Source: Enterococcus sp. DIV0212c (lineage in GTDB: Bacteria; Bacillota; Bacilli; Lactobacillales; Enterococcaceae). Taken from it: 64,000 nucleotides of DNA. Where the stretch lies: positions 25,048-89,047 of the forward strand of contig NZ_JAFREN010000033.1 of NCBI RefSeq assembly GCF_017377505.1. The letters are read 5' to 3'. This document shows, piece after piece, positions 8,738 through 18,541 of the stretch. Made by a program: the position numbers and the translations under genes. Positions within the stretch are counted from its first letter, which is position 1, and each line of letters opens with the position of its first letter. A model generated the notes under the pieces. The model ran no database searches and had not been told where the DNA came from. It saw only the letters and a list, made by a program, of their open reading frames with translations.

Positions 8738-8762
8738 AACAGTGTTAGTAACTAATGCTGTT
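8738..8762. promoter_or_regulatory. Probable MarR operator
   Basis: AACAG-TG-TTAGT-A-ACTAA-TG-CTGTT is a 25-bp near-perfect palindrome with 10 of 12 positions paired. It sits immediately downstream of the -10 box of the MarR-ABC operon promoter, where a bound repressor would block transcription. Confidence 0.7.
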
Positions 8763-8764
8763 TG

Positions 8765-8793
8765 ATATTAACGCAAATAGCTTTTAATGTCAA
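8765..8793 (-). promoter_or_regulatory. Promoter of the marR-ABC exporter operon
   Basis: On the minus strand a consensus TTGACA (8793-8788) and TAATAT (8770-8765) are separated by 17 bases. Confidence 0.8.
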
Positions 8794-8889
8794 TAGTATT
8801 GGATCAAAAATATAAATGAATACGGTTTTATTTTAAAATCTTAAAAACTATTGTAAATTCCCCCAAGTAGACCTACTTTTTTGAGAAAT

Positions 8890-8926
8890 AAAAAAACTGG
8901 AAACGTTGTTGTTCAACGCTCCCAGC
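8890..8926 (-). terminator. Terminator downstream of the M26 protease gene
   Basis: On the minus strand CTGGGAGCGTTG and CAACGTTTCCAG form an imperfect stem followed by seven T. It ends the protease transcript. The remaining bases up to 9075 show no further feature. Confidence 0.75.
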
Positions 8927-9075
8927 TCGACTTCTATTTTCCGATGACATTTCTAAATTTCAAATCAAAAATTACTACTTCTAGTAACCTAATCTACATC
9001 ATAATGTACCGCAACCTACTGAAACGGCTATTCTATTACGAAATTGTTTTCGTTTAGAAATATCTAACTATCTTT

Positions 9076-12000
9076 TTAGTTTTTGTATATTATCTTTTTC
9101 ATTTTCTTTGCAAAAGTAATGACTAATAAAGCCAATCCAATCAGGATGAACAAATTATTCTGTTGTTCTCCGGTATTCGGGAGAGCATTCTTTTTGTTTG
9201 ATTGAGGTTTTTTCGTATTTTTTGATTGTTTATTTCCCTCTTCATTTGATTGAGATTTTGAGTCATTCGTATTATTATCATTTGGTTTCGTTGTATCGCC
9301 AACTACCGTAACAATGATTGATGTCGAAATATCATCCATTGTATAAGTAATTTTGTACGTTCCTTGTATATGACTGTTTACTGTGCCTTCCACTTGGAGT
9401 GCATCAAAATCAACAGTTTTTCCTGTTTTATCTTTGGCTGATATAAAGTTATCTTTCGCTTCCCATTTATCTCCTACATTAATTTGGGAGTCCTTAGCAA
9501 GGATTTCTGCTTGATTTTCTAAAACGGTCACAGTGATTGTTTTAGTTGCTCCGTCTATACTATAAATGATTGGATATTTGCCTGGTTTATTCACATCTAT
9601 TGATTTTTCTACACGTACTATTGAAAAGTCTACTGGATTCCCTGCTTTATCTATAGCTGATAGGAAGTTATCCTTCGCTTCCCATCTATCTCCCACATAA
9701 ATTGTAGAATCTTTTGCTTCGATTGTCGCTAAATTTTCCTTGACTGTCACTGTGGCGGTCTTACTCAGACCCCCATATGAATACGTAAGCTTATATGTCC
9801 CAGCTTTTGCAGTATTCACTGTTCCTCCTACTTTTATATCTTTCCATTCAATCGGGTTACCCTCTTGGTTTGTAGCAGATACGAAATTATCTTTTGCCTC
9901 CCACTTATCACCCTCATAAATTGTAGTATCAGTTAATTCTATCAGTATTTTTTTTATGTTTCTAGGATCAGAATTCCGTAAGAAAGGCGTCTCTTTATCT
10001 ACTGTATCTACATCCCAAACTTTCTCCGTATCCCATTTCAATGTATTTTTATAAAAATCAGGTTGTTGTACCTGTTCGGTTGAAGCCACTTTTACATCTA
10101 GTTCTGGAATTCCTACGGATGATAATCCTTTAGCTGCTTCCAGCTCATAATTGTTTTGATTAGTTCCATTTAAATATTCTCTTTGGACTTTTACCCCATT
10201 TTTCGTGTGGACATCTCCTAATGAAAGTGTGTTAGTAAGATTAAACGTAACATCACCATATGAATAACTGGTCCCAAATACACCACCTGCATCACTGGCT
10301 TTTAAAGCAGTAATCTTCATGGCACTGTATGCATTTGTTAAGTTAGAAGAGTTAAATCCATTTCCGACTAATCCGCCTATTCGACGGCCTTTTGTGATTT
10401 CTCCAAGCGTATAAACATTTTCCATTGTACTTGCTTGTTCTGAACGTCCAACAATACCACCTGTATCTCTTCCTGATAAAACAACATTGACACTACTTTC
10501 TTCTATTCTAGACGCAATTGCAATACCTGTAATACCACCAACTTCTACTGGATCATCTGTTGATATACTGCCTTTTACATGGATATCCTTTACACTTGTC
10601 TTTAATAGTATCCTTGATAATGCGCCTAATCCTGCATCTTCTTCCCCATATCCGACAATACTCACTTGATCTAAAATCAGTGAAGTTATTTGCGCACCTT
10701 CAGCTTTTTCAATCAGTGGATGCGTTAATCCTGTGATTTTATGACCCTCGCCAAAAAGTCTTCCAGTAAATACAGGAACAACTGTATCCTTATATTGCCC
10801 TTGCGCTTTTAAATGTTGTTTCACGATAATTTTATCATTTGGATAGTTGAGCATGGCTTCTATTAATTCATCATATGAGGTTACTTCATGGCTAAGATTC
10901 GCGTCTTCTCCAAAAATATCGGTTCTAAATTCATCCGTTAAATTCAGGTATTTTTTTGCCATTGATTTTTTTATTGAATAAAAGTTTGGTAAATTTCTTT
11001 TGACTGTTTCTTTTAACTCATCAAAACTTTGATCTTTCAGGCCTTCATTTTCGGCTTTTTCTAGATTAGTATGATAATTTTGTTTTAATAAACTGCGGTA
11101 AGTTAGAGTTGAATCATTAAATGTTTTTCTTAATCCTTCAATAGAATTTTCCATTGAACCTGATTCTCTAATCGCTAAATTATAATTTTTAAACCCTTCC
11201 CAACCATCATAAGCGAACATTGTATTGATCATTCGTTGATTATGATGAATATTCTTCCCTTGATGTAAAAAGAAATCCGCATGGGTTAAAGAGGAACCAT
11301 AATTGCTAAACGCTTTTGTTTTAGAGTTATCTGTTGGCTCAACAATCATCATGCCATTATCGATTAAATCATCAATTGTTTTGATATTTAATTTTCTTAA
11401 GTCATCTAAACTGATTTTATTACTTGTCGCTGATTTATCTCCCTTATCATCAATTACCACACCATCTTTAATAAAGTAGCCTTTATCCACGTCAATATTG
11501 ACTTTTTCAATGTATTGAGCTTGCTCTTCGATAGGTAAAGTTAATACTGATTCAGCAATAGCGGCGTCCATCGCATAAATCAATGACTCATATCTTGAGC
11601 TATAGTCGATTAAATCTTGTTTATTTTGAAAACGCTCTGCTGATTTATTTGTATATTCTCGCTCTTTTTCATTTCCATCATTATACGTTCCATAGATATC
11701 AATAAATGCAGCATTTCCCCTTCTATTTTGATACGTAGAGAAAAATTCGCTGTCCGCATAGAACATAAAGTTCATTTCATGTGTAAATTCGTGAGCCAAC
11801 GTACTATATTTATTCGCTTTATAGGATTGAAATTGAATCGTTCCATTTCCAGCTACCGCTGCAGACCCGTCTAGAAGTTTTAATTGATGATCATATAAAT
11901 AATATTTAGCTAAATCGGATGTACTTCCTAAAATATCATTTGTATCACCAACACGATCTTTAATAAATCGTTCCCCAACCTCTATTAAATCTTGTTCAGG

Positions 12001-13044
12001 ATTTTCTTCTGTTCTCTCAACGGTCAACAAATAATTATCAATAATATTACCAACTGTTCCGATAACTTCTGGTAATGCTTCACCATAATTTTCTATAGAA
12101 GTATAAAATGTTTCATTTCTTAATTCACCTATAACAAAATCTGTATTCGGTTTTAAAGTTAATAGATAGGGTAAATCATTTACTAACTTTTTATTCCATG
12201 AACCTACATCATATCTAGTATTCATTTTTTGATCTTTGTATATTTGACCATTAAAGTATTCTCTAAACCAAGTTGTATAATCAGTTGTATGCAATTCTTT
12301 TTGGACAAACCACTCTATCAATCCTTGATAGCTATGATTTTCTAAATTTATGAATACAGGGTTATTTTCAAAACTATGATTCACATTTTTACTGTATATT
12401 TTTTCACTTTCTTTCAGGTAATTGATCCAGTTTACTATTGGCTCTATTGAATGAGGGGATGCCTTAGTAAGTTCTTGATTTTCAAACATTAATACTTCCC
12501 ATAAATTTTCGTCCTGTAGTTGAATGTTATACCAGCGATTAAAATAAGTTGCTGCCAATAAGATGACTTTTGTATTTTCATTGATATTATCGATTGTCTC
12601 ATCAGGATAGGCTTGAATAAAACGTGTAGCAAACAATTCTTTATTCATTTTGATTTCTTGAAACGAATTATCTAGCTGGATTAAATCATAATTTTCTCCA
12701 GCACTAGCGTCATTCCCTGTAACGATACCAAATTTACGCCCTCCCACTATCTCTAACACTTGGTCAAAAGCTAAACTATCTATCATTTGGCTAAAACTTG
12801 CAATTTTTTTACTTTCCTCTTCTGTTGTTTCCTTTATTTTATTCTCATTCAAAAATCGATCGAAGTTATTTTTTTTACTAGAATCTGTACCAGATACTTG
12901 AACCACTCTATCTGACATCGTTAGCGCTATTGATTCGATATTGCTATCCGCTTCATAAACATCCGTAGCGTAAACACTAGGTGCAAAAGTAACTTGGCTA
13001 GCTAATAAAGCGACCAAGACCATTTTATTGATTTGTTTTTTCAT
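9076..13044 (-). CDS. LPxTG-anchored M26-like zinc metalloprotease
   Basis: The 1322-aa protein has a signal peptide (residues 1-26, ending PSVYA), a large N-terminal region with a zinc motif H418-E-F-T-H422, and GLUG-like segments (about 780-960, for example GGIVGRSEQASTMENVYTLG) that recur in IgA1-protease/Zmp-type M26 proteins. Three Ig-like repeats follow (about 1010-1220), each carrying a YxGDxWEAKDNF motif. A Ser/Asn/Lys-rich spacer, LPNTGE, a hydrophobic helix and a basic tail end it, so sortase should anchor it to the wall. Host-protein cleavage is typical of the family, but the substrate cannot be read from sequence. The ATG is preceded by GTGGAG. It is monocistronic. Confidence 0.85.
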   Translation of the reverse strand: MKKQINKMVLVALLASQVTFAPSVYATDVYEADSNIESIALTMSDRVVQVSGTDSSKKNNFDRFLNENKIKETTEEESKKIASFSQMIDSLAFDQVLEIVGGRKFGIVTGNDASAGENYDLIQLDNSFQEIKMNKELFATRFIQAYPDETIDNINENTKVILLAATYFNRWYNIQLQDENLWEVLMFENQELTKASPHSIEPIVNWINYLKESEKIYSKNVNHSFENNPVFINLENHSYQGLIEWFVQKELHTTDYTTWFREYFNGQIYKDQKMNTRYDVGSWNKKLVNDLPYLLTLKPNTDFVIGELRNETFYTSIENYGEALPEVIGTVGNIIDNYLLTVERTEENPEQDLIEVGERFIKDRVGDTNDILGSTSDLAKYYLYDHQLKLLDGSAAVAGNGTIQFQSYKANKYSTLAHEFTHEMNFMFYADSEFFSTYQNRRGNAAFIDIYGTYNDGNEKEREYTNKSAERFQNKQDLIDYSSRYESLIYAMDAAIAESVLTLPIEEQAQYIEKVNIDVDKGYFIKDGVVIDDKGDKSATSNKISLDDLRKLNIKTIDDLIDNGMMIVEPTDNSKTKAFSNYGSSLTHADFFLHQGKNIHHNQRMINTMFAYDGWEGFKNYNLAIRESGSMENSIEGLRKTFNDSTLTYRSLLKQNYHTNLEKAENEGLKDQSFDELKETVKRNLPNFYSIKKSMAKKYLNLTDEFRTDIFGEDANLSHEVTSYDELIEAMLNYPNDKIIVKQHLKAQGQYKDTVVPVFTGRLFGEGHKITGLTHPLIEKAEGAQITSLILDQVSIVGYGEEDAGLGALSRILLKTSVKDIHVKGSISTDDPVEVGGITGIAIASRIEESSVNVVLSGRDTGGIVGRSEQASTMENVYTLGEITKGRRIGGLVGNGFNSSNLTNAYSAMKITALKASDAGGVFGTSYSYGDVTFNLTNTLSLGDVHTKNGVKVQREYLNGTNQNNYELEAAKGLSSVGIPELDVKVASTEQVQQPDFYKNTLKWDTEKVWDVDTVDKETPFLRNSDPRNIKKILIELTDTTIYEGDKWEAKDNFVSATNQEGNPIEWKDIKVGGTVNTAKAGTYKLTYSYGGLSKTATVTVKENLATIEAKDSTIYVGDRWEAKDNFLSAIDKAGNPVDFSIVRVEKSIDVNKPGKYPIIYSIDGATKTITVTVLENQAEILAKDSQINVGDKWEAKDNFISAKDKTGKTVDFDALQVEGTVNSHIQGTYKITYTMDDISTSIIVTVVGDTTKPNDNNTNDSKSQSNEEGNKQSKNTKKPQSNKKNALPNTGEQQNNLFILIGLALLVITFAKKMKKIIYKN

Positions 13045-13109
13045 TTTAATTTCAACTCCACGTTTTTAATCTTATTTGTAGGAAACTCAACAACATACTT
13101 ACTGCGCTA

Positions 13110-13123
13110 GTGATACTTATCAC
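13110..13123. promoter_or_regulatory. Palindrome upstream of the M26 protease gene
   Basis: GTGATACTTATCAC is a perfect 14-bp palindrome 66 bases before the protease ATG. It could be an operator, but no regulator is identified. The rest of the 13045-13501 gap is AT-rich. It also holds TATAAT at 13454-13459, the likely -10 box of the next plus-strand gene. Confidence 0.35.
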
Positions 13124-13501
13124 AAAATAAATAATAGCTATTTTTATTAAACCAAATAAACGTCAGTTTTATTATCAATTTTGTCATTAATGTGAATCAT
13201 TTTTTGAGAATGCTATACAATAATAAACTAAATTTTTTTAGAATACTAGCGACTATTTAATTTTCGGCAAATTTTTGTCGGCTGTTTACTTTGGTTGTCT
13301 GTGCTTTATTATTGCATGGATGTAAAAATAAAAAACTAAATATAATAGCTAATAGATAGAAAATTAACAGTTGCTATTTATTTACTCTGTCCTTAAATCT
13401 TTTTTTTGAAAATTAGTTTCATAAACTGATACAGTTCTCTGAAAAAATAATGGTATAATCATTTTGTAACAAAATTATATCTTGAAAAGAGGAATTGAAA
13501 A

Positions 13502-13753
13502 ATGAAAAATGTTGTTGGTAAAATTGTCAAAGTTCTTTGCATCATCGTTATTATTTTGGACATACTTGGTAGTGTCGCTTTGTTTTATGGAATGAATAAA
13601 TACGACTCCTTAGGAATCTTTATTAATAATTGGCAAAATAATCTTTTTAACTTATCAAATACAGACGCCAGAGCAATGAATTCCATGATACTATTTTTAG
13701 TTGTTCCTATTGTTATATTATTGCTTTTGCCAAAAAAAGAAAAATCGAATTAA
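13502..13753 (+). CDS. Small two-helix membrane protein of unknown function
   Basis: An 83-aa protein with two hydrophobic helices (about residues 8-30 and 61-77) separated by a polar loop (about 35-55) and a short basic tail (KKEKSN). The ATG follows AAGAGGAATTGAAAA, a usable ribosome site, and TATAAT lies about 43 bases upstream. A terminator follows directly, so it is expressed alone. It is divergent from the M26 protease. I do not recognise the family. Confidence 0.7.
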   Translation: MKNVVGKIVKVLCIIVIILDILGSVALFYGMNKYDSLGIFINNWQNNLFNLSNTDARAMNSMILFLVVPIVILLLLPKKEKSN

Positions 13754-13768
13754 TTGTTAGAGTAAAAA

Positions 13769-13792
13769 AGAAAAGCCCTCGGGCTTTTCTTT
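13769..13792 (+). terminator. Terminator after the small membrane protein
   Basis: AAAAGCCC-TC-GGGCTTTT hairpin followed by a T-rich stretch. Confidence 0.85.
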
Positions 13793-13883
13793 TTATCTTT
13801 CGTTAATCCGCATGTCCCTGGAAAGATAATGAATTTCAACATTGAGCATCTCCAAATAATTGATCCAACTTCAAAAAAACTAA

Positions 13884-15581
13884 CTAATTTTCGTCATTAA
13901 GCAAACTTTCAAGCTCAAAGCCTGTATTCATTTTAGAATAAATTGAGCACACTACAAACAACTCTTTTCCTGCGAATTTAACCTTTTTATATCGACCTGA
14001 GGATGCTGGAATATGATGATGGCCATGAATAGCGCCTATTATGTTGTATTCTTCAAATAACTTTTCTATTTTCAGCTCCGAGCAAACATACTCTTTTCTA
14101 TACGCTTGGCTAGCTGGTGAAAGCATGCTAAGTTCATTAAATAATGGCGCATGTGAAACGATTACCGTTGGTACATCGTACTCTTTTTTTAGTAAATAGC
14201 TTAATGAATTTAATATAAAATTTTGTTGTTCTCTTTTTCGTTTTACTAGTACAACTGGAATTGTCAGTCCTATATAGCGAATACCATTATGAATAATACT
14301 ACTATTGTTTAGCACGTTCATTTTAGGAAATCGTTTTTCCAGTTCGGCCTTTACACACTCATAGTAGATATGATTCCCTATAGGCAGCTTAGACCACGAA
14401 TCATTTGGATTCCTTAACAGATCTTGAAACCACTTATTTTTAAAAAATGGTTTCCATTTTTCCCACTCTTTATCTTCTATATTATGACTTTTTGGCAAGA
14501 CATCTGCTAATTCATGATTTCCTATAACGTAGAGTCCATTAATATCTTCATTTACTACCTGAGAATCTGATAGATCTCCAACCAAAATATTAAAGTTTTT
14601 ATTTGTGAATGGAAGTTTCCCATCGATCGTATGAATATCGGAAATAACATTTACTGAATTTGTATTTTCAGTTGGGAGAACATTTTCAAAGTATTGTTCT
14701 AGTTCTCTAGGATCAACGCTATGTGCGGTGTAATTTTTTCTAACTGCAGAAAGCTCTTTGCCAAACTCTGATCGTAAAAGTAACTTACTATTTGCAGGTA
14801 CAGATTCTTTCCCAATGACGATAGCATTTTCTATCGTTTGTTTTACTTCTTGAGGAAGTAAACCTAATGCTGCTTCAATATCCGATTCAAAAGTTAACTG
14901 TTTATCCGAATTAAAACTGTTTTGCAAGTCTGATTCTAAGAGTCGTATATTTTTCCCATCAGTCATTATTGGTAATGCTTGGGTCAGCTGAACAACAAAA
15001 TTTAGATATTCTGAAACATAGCCAGATATTCCTGTTTTTATATTTTCACTAAATAAAAACTTCCCTGCAAGATTGGCAGAAAGCGCCCCAGTTTCATCAT
15101 GTTGGAGTAAACGTCCTAGAATTTGAATTTCAAATAAGGAATCTTCAAATATGGCGTTATACGCTTGAACAACTTTCGAGGAGTTTTTATTGACCCGTTT
15201 GTTTGTTACTTGAAAAATACTTAGCTTAAGATAGGTTTCTAAATTTGCTTTATGCGATTCGATATATCGGCGAACTTCTTCTGGATGAAGTAAATATTGG
15301 ATCGCTGCACGTTGGATATAGTTTCTTGCGGTATCGTATGGAATCGCAGAGTAGACAAGATCACCTCTGGAAGCTACGTTTAGTGAGTTTTCTTTCATGT
15401 TAAACGTTAATTGGAAGTAATCATTTTTATATACTGTTTTATTGACTGGACGTCGTTTATTTTCTGGATAAAGATCGAAGCGGGTAGTAAGTTCTGGAGG
15501 TAATACAATTTCAGATTCCACTGGTGATGAAGAGGATTGATAAGCTATGCTTAAAGAGCCTTTGTTTTTATTGGATTTCAT
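13884..15581 (-). CDS. Calcineurin-like metallophosphoesterase with unknown N-terminal region
   Basis: In this 565-aa protein the C-terminal part (about residues 310-560) carries the metallophosphoesterase signature in order: SDIH, VGDLSDS, GNHE, a later SHAP and GHHH. These residues bind two metal ions, so the enzyme should hydrolyse phosphoesters. The first 300 residues are mostly helical, show no motif I know, and may select the substrate. No signal peptide or membrane helix is seen, so it is cytoplasmic. It stands alone, bounded by a terminator upstream (15612-15655) and the small membrane gene's terminator region downstream. The substrate (nucleotide, nucleic acid or protein) cannot be told. 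Confidence 0.8.
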   Translation of the reverse strand: MKSNKNKGSLSIAYQSSSSPVESEIVLPPELTTRFDLYPENKRRPVNKTVYKNDYFQLTFNMKENSLNVASRGDLVYSAIPYDTARNYIQRAAIQYLLHPEEVRRYIESHKANLETYLKLSIFQVTNKRVNKNSSKVVQAYNAIFEDSLFEIQILGRLLQHDETGALSANLAGKFLFSENIKTGISGYVSEYLNFVVQLTQALPIMTDGKNIRLLESDLQNSFNSDKQLTFESDIEAALGLLPQEVKQTIENAIVIGKESVPANSKLLLRSEFGKELSAVRKNYTAHSVDPRELEQYFENVLPTENTNSVNVISDIHTIDGKLPFTNKNFNILVGDLSDSQVVNEDINGLYVIGNHELADVLPKSHNIEDKEWEKWKPFFKNKWFQDLLRNPNDSWSKLPIGNHIYYECVKAELEKRFPKMNVLNNSSIIHNGIRYIGLTIPVVLVKRKREQQNFILNSLSYLLKKEYDVPTVIVSHAPLFNELSMLSPASQAYRKEYVCSELKIEKLFEEYNIIGAIHGHHHIPASSGRYKKVKFAGKELFVVCSIYSKMNTGFELESLLNDEN

Positions 15582-15603
15582 TATTGTATTCCCCCTTCGT
15601 ATA

Positions 15604-15655
15604 AAAAAAAGAGCAATATTTCACAGGATTAATACTACCAGAATAAAATATTGCT
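15604..15655 (-). terminator. Minus-strand terminator upstream of the phosphoesterase gene
   Basis: AGCAATATTT and AAATATTGCT arms, 24 bases apart, are followed by eight T on the minus strand. It insulates the phosphoesterase gene from transcription coming from the lls side. Confidence 0.65.
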
Positions 15656-15717
15656 GATTATTTGTTGTCCTAATTGTAGTATGCATTATTAGACAAATCA
15701 ATTCTTTTTCACTAGAA

Positions 15718-15766
15718 GAAGTCTATTTCATTATAGGATCTCAGGATCTATAATGAAATAGACTTC
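15718..15766. repeat. 49-bp near-perfect inverted repeat
   Basis: Arms of 19 bp (GAAGTCTATTTCATTATAG and its exact complement) enclose an 11-base centre that can pair further. It has no long T run and lies in the gap beyond the lls operon. It may be a barrier hairpin or a mobile-element relic. Confidence 0.7.
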
Positions 15767-16203
15767 AACTTTACCAATTTAAAATAAATCGCTATGTGAT
15801 CTTTCCCTATTAGCGCTCGTATAAGTTAAATGAACTTAGCATATCAGTTTAAAATTCCTAATGTATTACTATAAATTAATTTTCTTAAAAATTTTATCAC
15901 TGAACTTTACTATATTAGTCCATTCAAAAATTCCTTTTCAATATCTTTAAACAACACTTGATTAGCAACATATTTTTCCTCATAAATCAAATCTTCTAGC
16001 ACAATTAATCATCGTTATTACATTTAAGTTACTTCAACATACTTGCACTGGGTGTTACAACTCCGTTTTAGCTACCTGACTAATATTGTTGCTACATTCC
16101 TATCTAATGACTTTTTGAAATTATCCAAATTACAAAATACGATTATTAAAAATAAAATTATTTTAATCACTCTACTTTTCATCCTAAAAGAATATAAAGA
16201 ATT
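15767..16203. other. AT-rich gap with a short decayed frame
   Basis: No gene of normal size is seen. On the minus strand a 30-codon frame (about 16007-15917) begins at GTG, contains YEEKYVANQVLFKDIEKEF and ends at TAG. It lacks a ribosome binding site and looks like the tail of a lost gene. Confidence 0.3.
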
Positions 16204-16476
16204 TTACATTCTAACCCTACCCTCAGCTTCTTCAACAAGTTCTTTTATCTCTTCACTTAATTTTATCCTCAGTTCCAACAAATATTGAAATTGTTCTTTA
16301 AATAAGATATTAAAATCATACCCTAACCAAAAAAGTTCTTCTTTATAATTTTTAGCTATTTTCTTAGTCGTTTGATATGTCTGTTCAATCGCATCACTTT
16401 CAATAAACTCTAAAGCTCTAATTTGTTCAGCTTTCATACTTATTTCATATAAATTTCCTTCTAAGTCTCTGTCCAT
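16204..16476 (-). CDS. Small helical protein after the lls operon
   Basis: A 90-aa acidic, almost wholly helical protein (rich in Glu, Lys, Leu) with no signal peptide, membrane helix or motif. It begins ATG with GAAAGGAATAAT upstream and lies 171 bases after the llsP stop in the same direction, so it may be co-expressed with the operon. An immunity or regulatory role is possible but unsupported. I do not recognise it. Confidence 0.55.
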   Translation of the reverse strand: MDRDLEGNLYEISMKAEQIRALEFIESDAIEQTYQTTKKIAKNYKEELFWLGYDFNILFKEQFQYLLELRIKLSEEIKELVEEAEGRVRM

Positions 16477-16647
16477 AATATTATTCCTTTCGTATTATTG
16501 TGTCTTAGTAACTTTCACTTGAACACCAGCAATTTGAAGAAATGTAACAATCTGAATACTATAAATAAAAAGTAGAATGACAACTAAAAAGCAGTATAAT
16601 AAAAATATACAAAGAATTAAAATACTAAGTTATCTCGTTATGTATTT

Positions 16648-17235
16648 CTACCAATTCTTATAACTATCATACATGCTAATTCGCATTAGATAGACAAAAA
16701 AGTTAAATAGACTATGAATTAAGATAGTGACAAAGATATTTAAAGTTAAAATAAAGACTAAACTCAGAGTCAATGCGAAGATACATTTTACTGTTGAAGC
16801 TGCGCCTTGATAGAAAATATGCGCAATGACAAAAGCAAAAGTTGATAACAAGATATATTGAAAGTTCTCATATCCTAAAATAAGACAATACTGATAAATA
16901 AAATAACGAAAAATTAATTCCTCCAAAATTGGAAAATGAACAATAGATTGAATAACTGTTCTATTCTTTCTATAGACAGATAGTAATTTGTTATACTTCT
17001 TTTCAAGAATTAAATATTCAACAGCAAACAAAAGAAAAGATAGTATTAAAACAGAAATTGCAGCAATCAACACAAACCAACTTTGCTGAAAAAAGAAACC
17101 ATTGATTATTGTTACCAAACTTAGGCAAATGAGGTATTGAAAAAAATTACTCTTTTTACCAATAATTGGAAGTCTCTTCGTCAAAAGTAGAAACATTCCA
17201 GGAAATAATGTAATCAGAAACAATAAATCATGCAA
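16648..17235 (-). CDS. llsP: CPBP-family membrane protease (LlsP/SagE-like)
   Basis: The 195-aa protein has about five to six membrane helices and the three CPBP/Abi motifs: EELIFR (motif 1, EExxxR), FVIAHIF (motif 2) and HSLFN (motif 3). SagE/LlsP-type proteins of this family are thought to remove the leader of the modified peptide and may also give self-immunity. It overlaps llsD by eight bases, so it belongs to the same operon, and it takes the last position, as in listeriolysin S. Assignment as leader peptidase is by context. Confidence 0.85.
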   Translation of the reverse strand: MHDLLFLITLFPGMFLLLTKRLPIIGKKSNFFQYLICLSLVTIINGFFFQQSWFVLIAAISVLILSFLLFAVEYLILEKKYNKLLSVYRKNRTVIQSIVHFPILEELIFRYFIYQYCLILGYENFQYILLSTFAFVIAHIFYQGAASTVKCIFALTLSLVFILTLNIFVTILIHSLFNFFVYLMRISMYDSYKNW

Positions 17236-18541
17236 TCGGATGTGGAAGATTGTTCACCACACCTCCTAGTCCTTTATATCTATTATGATGATATGGCGGA
17301 TATGAAGGAAGATGTATGGACAATAACTCTGGCAAAATTACTCGACTCACTTCAAGGTTCATATGATTAAATTCTGGTGGAGTGATCGGTAAAAAAGCTG
17401 CATATTGACTAATTTCAGGCAAATCCTTTATTAGCTCCTTTAAATTTTTAACTTTTTCTGGACCTTTTTTTGTTTGATTTGTATTATGTGTTAATCTTGG
17501 CTTTCCGTATTTCGCATAAAAAATAACATTATCATCTAAATTATCTATAATTTTAGTCTCTTTAGAAACAGATAAAAACTTCTCTTTATCAGTCCAAGGT
17601 ACATTCATATTGTATTCTAATACCGTCAAACACTCCATAAATGCCCGATAAATAGATTTATCTAGTGAATAACCACCTTGAACGCCAACTGTATATTTAG
17701 GTAGGGTTCCCTTTTGATCTTTTGCCTCTATTTCACACAGAATTACATGAATAGACTTATCAAAAGTAATATCTGTAAAGGTGATTTGGAACTTTGATAA
17801 AAAGCTTTTTACTGCTAGCTGCTTATCAAACCAAAGTGAAAGACTCTCATTATTATCTACATCAAGTATTTCCCCCTCAAAGCCACCATACCACCACAGA
17901 TTAAACGAATCAATTTGTAAATATTCAATTAATGCATTCTCAATACTCTCAATCATTGTTTCATGGCACGCTGTTCCTGTCGATACTGCACTGGTAATAT
18001 ATCTTTTTTCATTTTGGAATAGCTCTTCAGTGTACATCGTAACAAACTGTAACGGCATCCAAACTTTTTGCTCTGGATCAATAAGAGAATTCATTGCAAC
18101 CCATTGAATACCATCTTCTGGCAATATATAATTGTTTGGCTCAGACTCAGAGTAATATGAATTAATGTATTGTAATTCACATATCAAATCCTGTTTATAT
18201 TCTTGTCTCAATTTTTCATATGAGCTGAAAACGACACGATCCTTAATAATCGCTGGTAATAACGAATACGTATAACGCTCAGCACTTTCACCTAAAAAGC
18301 TAACTAATGTTTCATTGAAATTAACACCATAACCACTTAAATGATAGCTTATCTTGGGCATATCCTTAGATATATGTTTTTCAAAATTGACAAAATTAGC
18401 TGTTAAGTAATGATATTTCATGATTGGAAAAGAGCTAGAACCTAGAAAAAAGTTGTTTTTATCCCAAATTCCAGTTACATTTCCGCTTAAAATATTCCAC
18501 CGTAGCTGATTGTATGAAAGATTATTCCGAATATCAATCAC
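17228..18541 (-). CDS. llsD: YcaO-domain cyclodehydratase (LlsD/SagD-like)
   Basis: This 437-aa protein has the YcaO pattern: STGTACHETMIESIENALIE (about residues 190-210, ATP/Mg2+ site), a central QGGYSLDKSIYRAFMECL, and a C-terminus ending LPHPIA, resembling the proline-rich tail of SagD-type YcaO enzymes. With LlsY it converts Cys, Ser and Thr of the precursor core to thiazoline and oxazoline rings using ATP. It overlaps llsY by eight bases and llsP by eight bases. Length is normal for SagD. The family call is firm; ring positions are not predictable from sequence. Confidence 0.92.
   Translation of the reverse strand: MIDIRNNLSYNQLRWNILSGNVTGIWDKNNFFLGSSSFPIMKYHYLTANFVNFEKHISKDMPKISYHLSGYGVNFNETLVSFLGESAERYTYSLLPAIIKDRVVFSSYEKLRQEYKQDLICELQYINSYYSESEPNNYILPEDGIQWVAMNSLIDPEQKVWMPLQFVTMYTEELFQNEKRYITSAVSTGTACHETMIESIENALIEYLQIDSFNLWWYGGFEGEILDVDNNESLSLWFDKQLAVKSFLSKFQITFTDITFDKSIHVILCEIEAKDQKGTLPKYTVGVQGGYSLDKSIYRAFMECLTVLEYNMNVPWTDKEKFLSVSKETKIIDNLDDNVIFYAKYGKPRLTHNTNQTKKGPEKVKNLKELIKDLPEISQYAAFLPITPPEFNHMNLEVSRVILPELLSIHLPSYPPYHHNRYKGLGGVVNNLPHPIA

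Noticed and set aside
16043..16288. 81-codon plus-strand frame
   Set aside because: It overlaps the better-supported 90-aa minus-strand gene and lacks a ribosome site.
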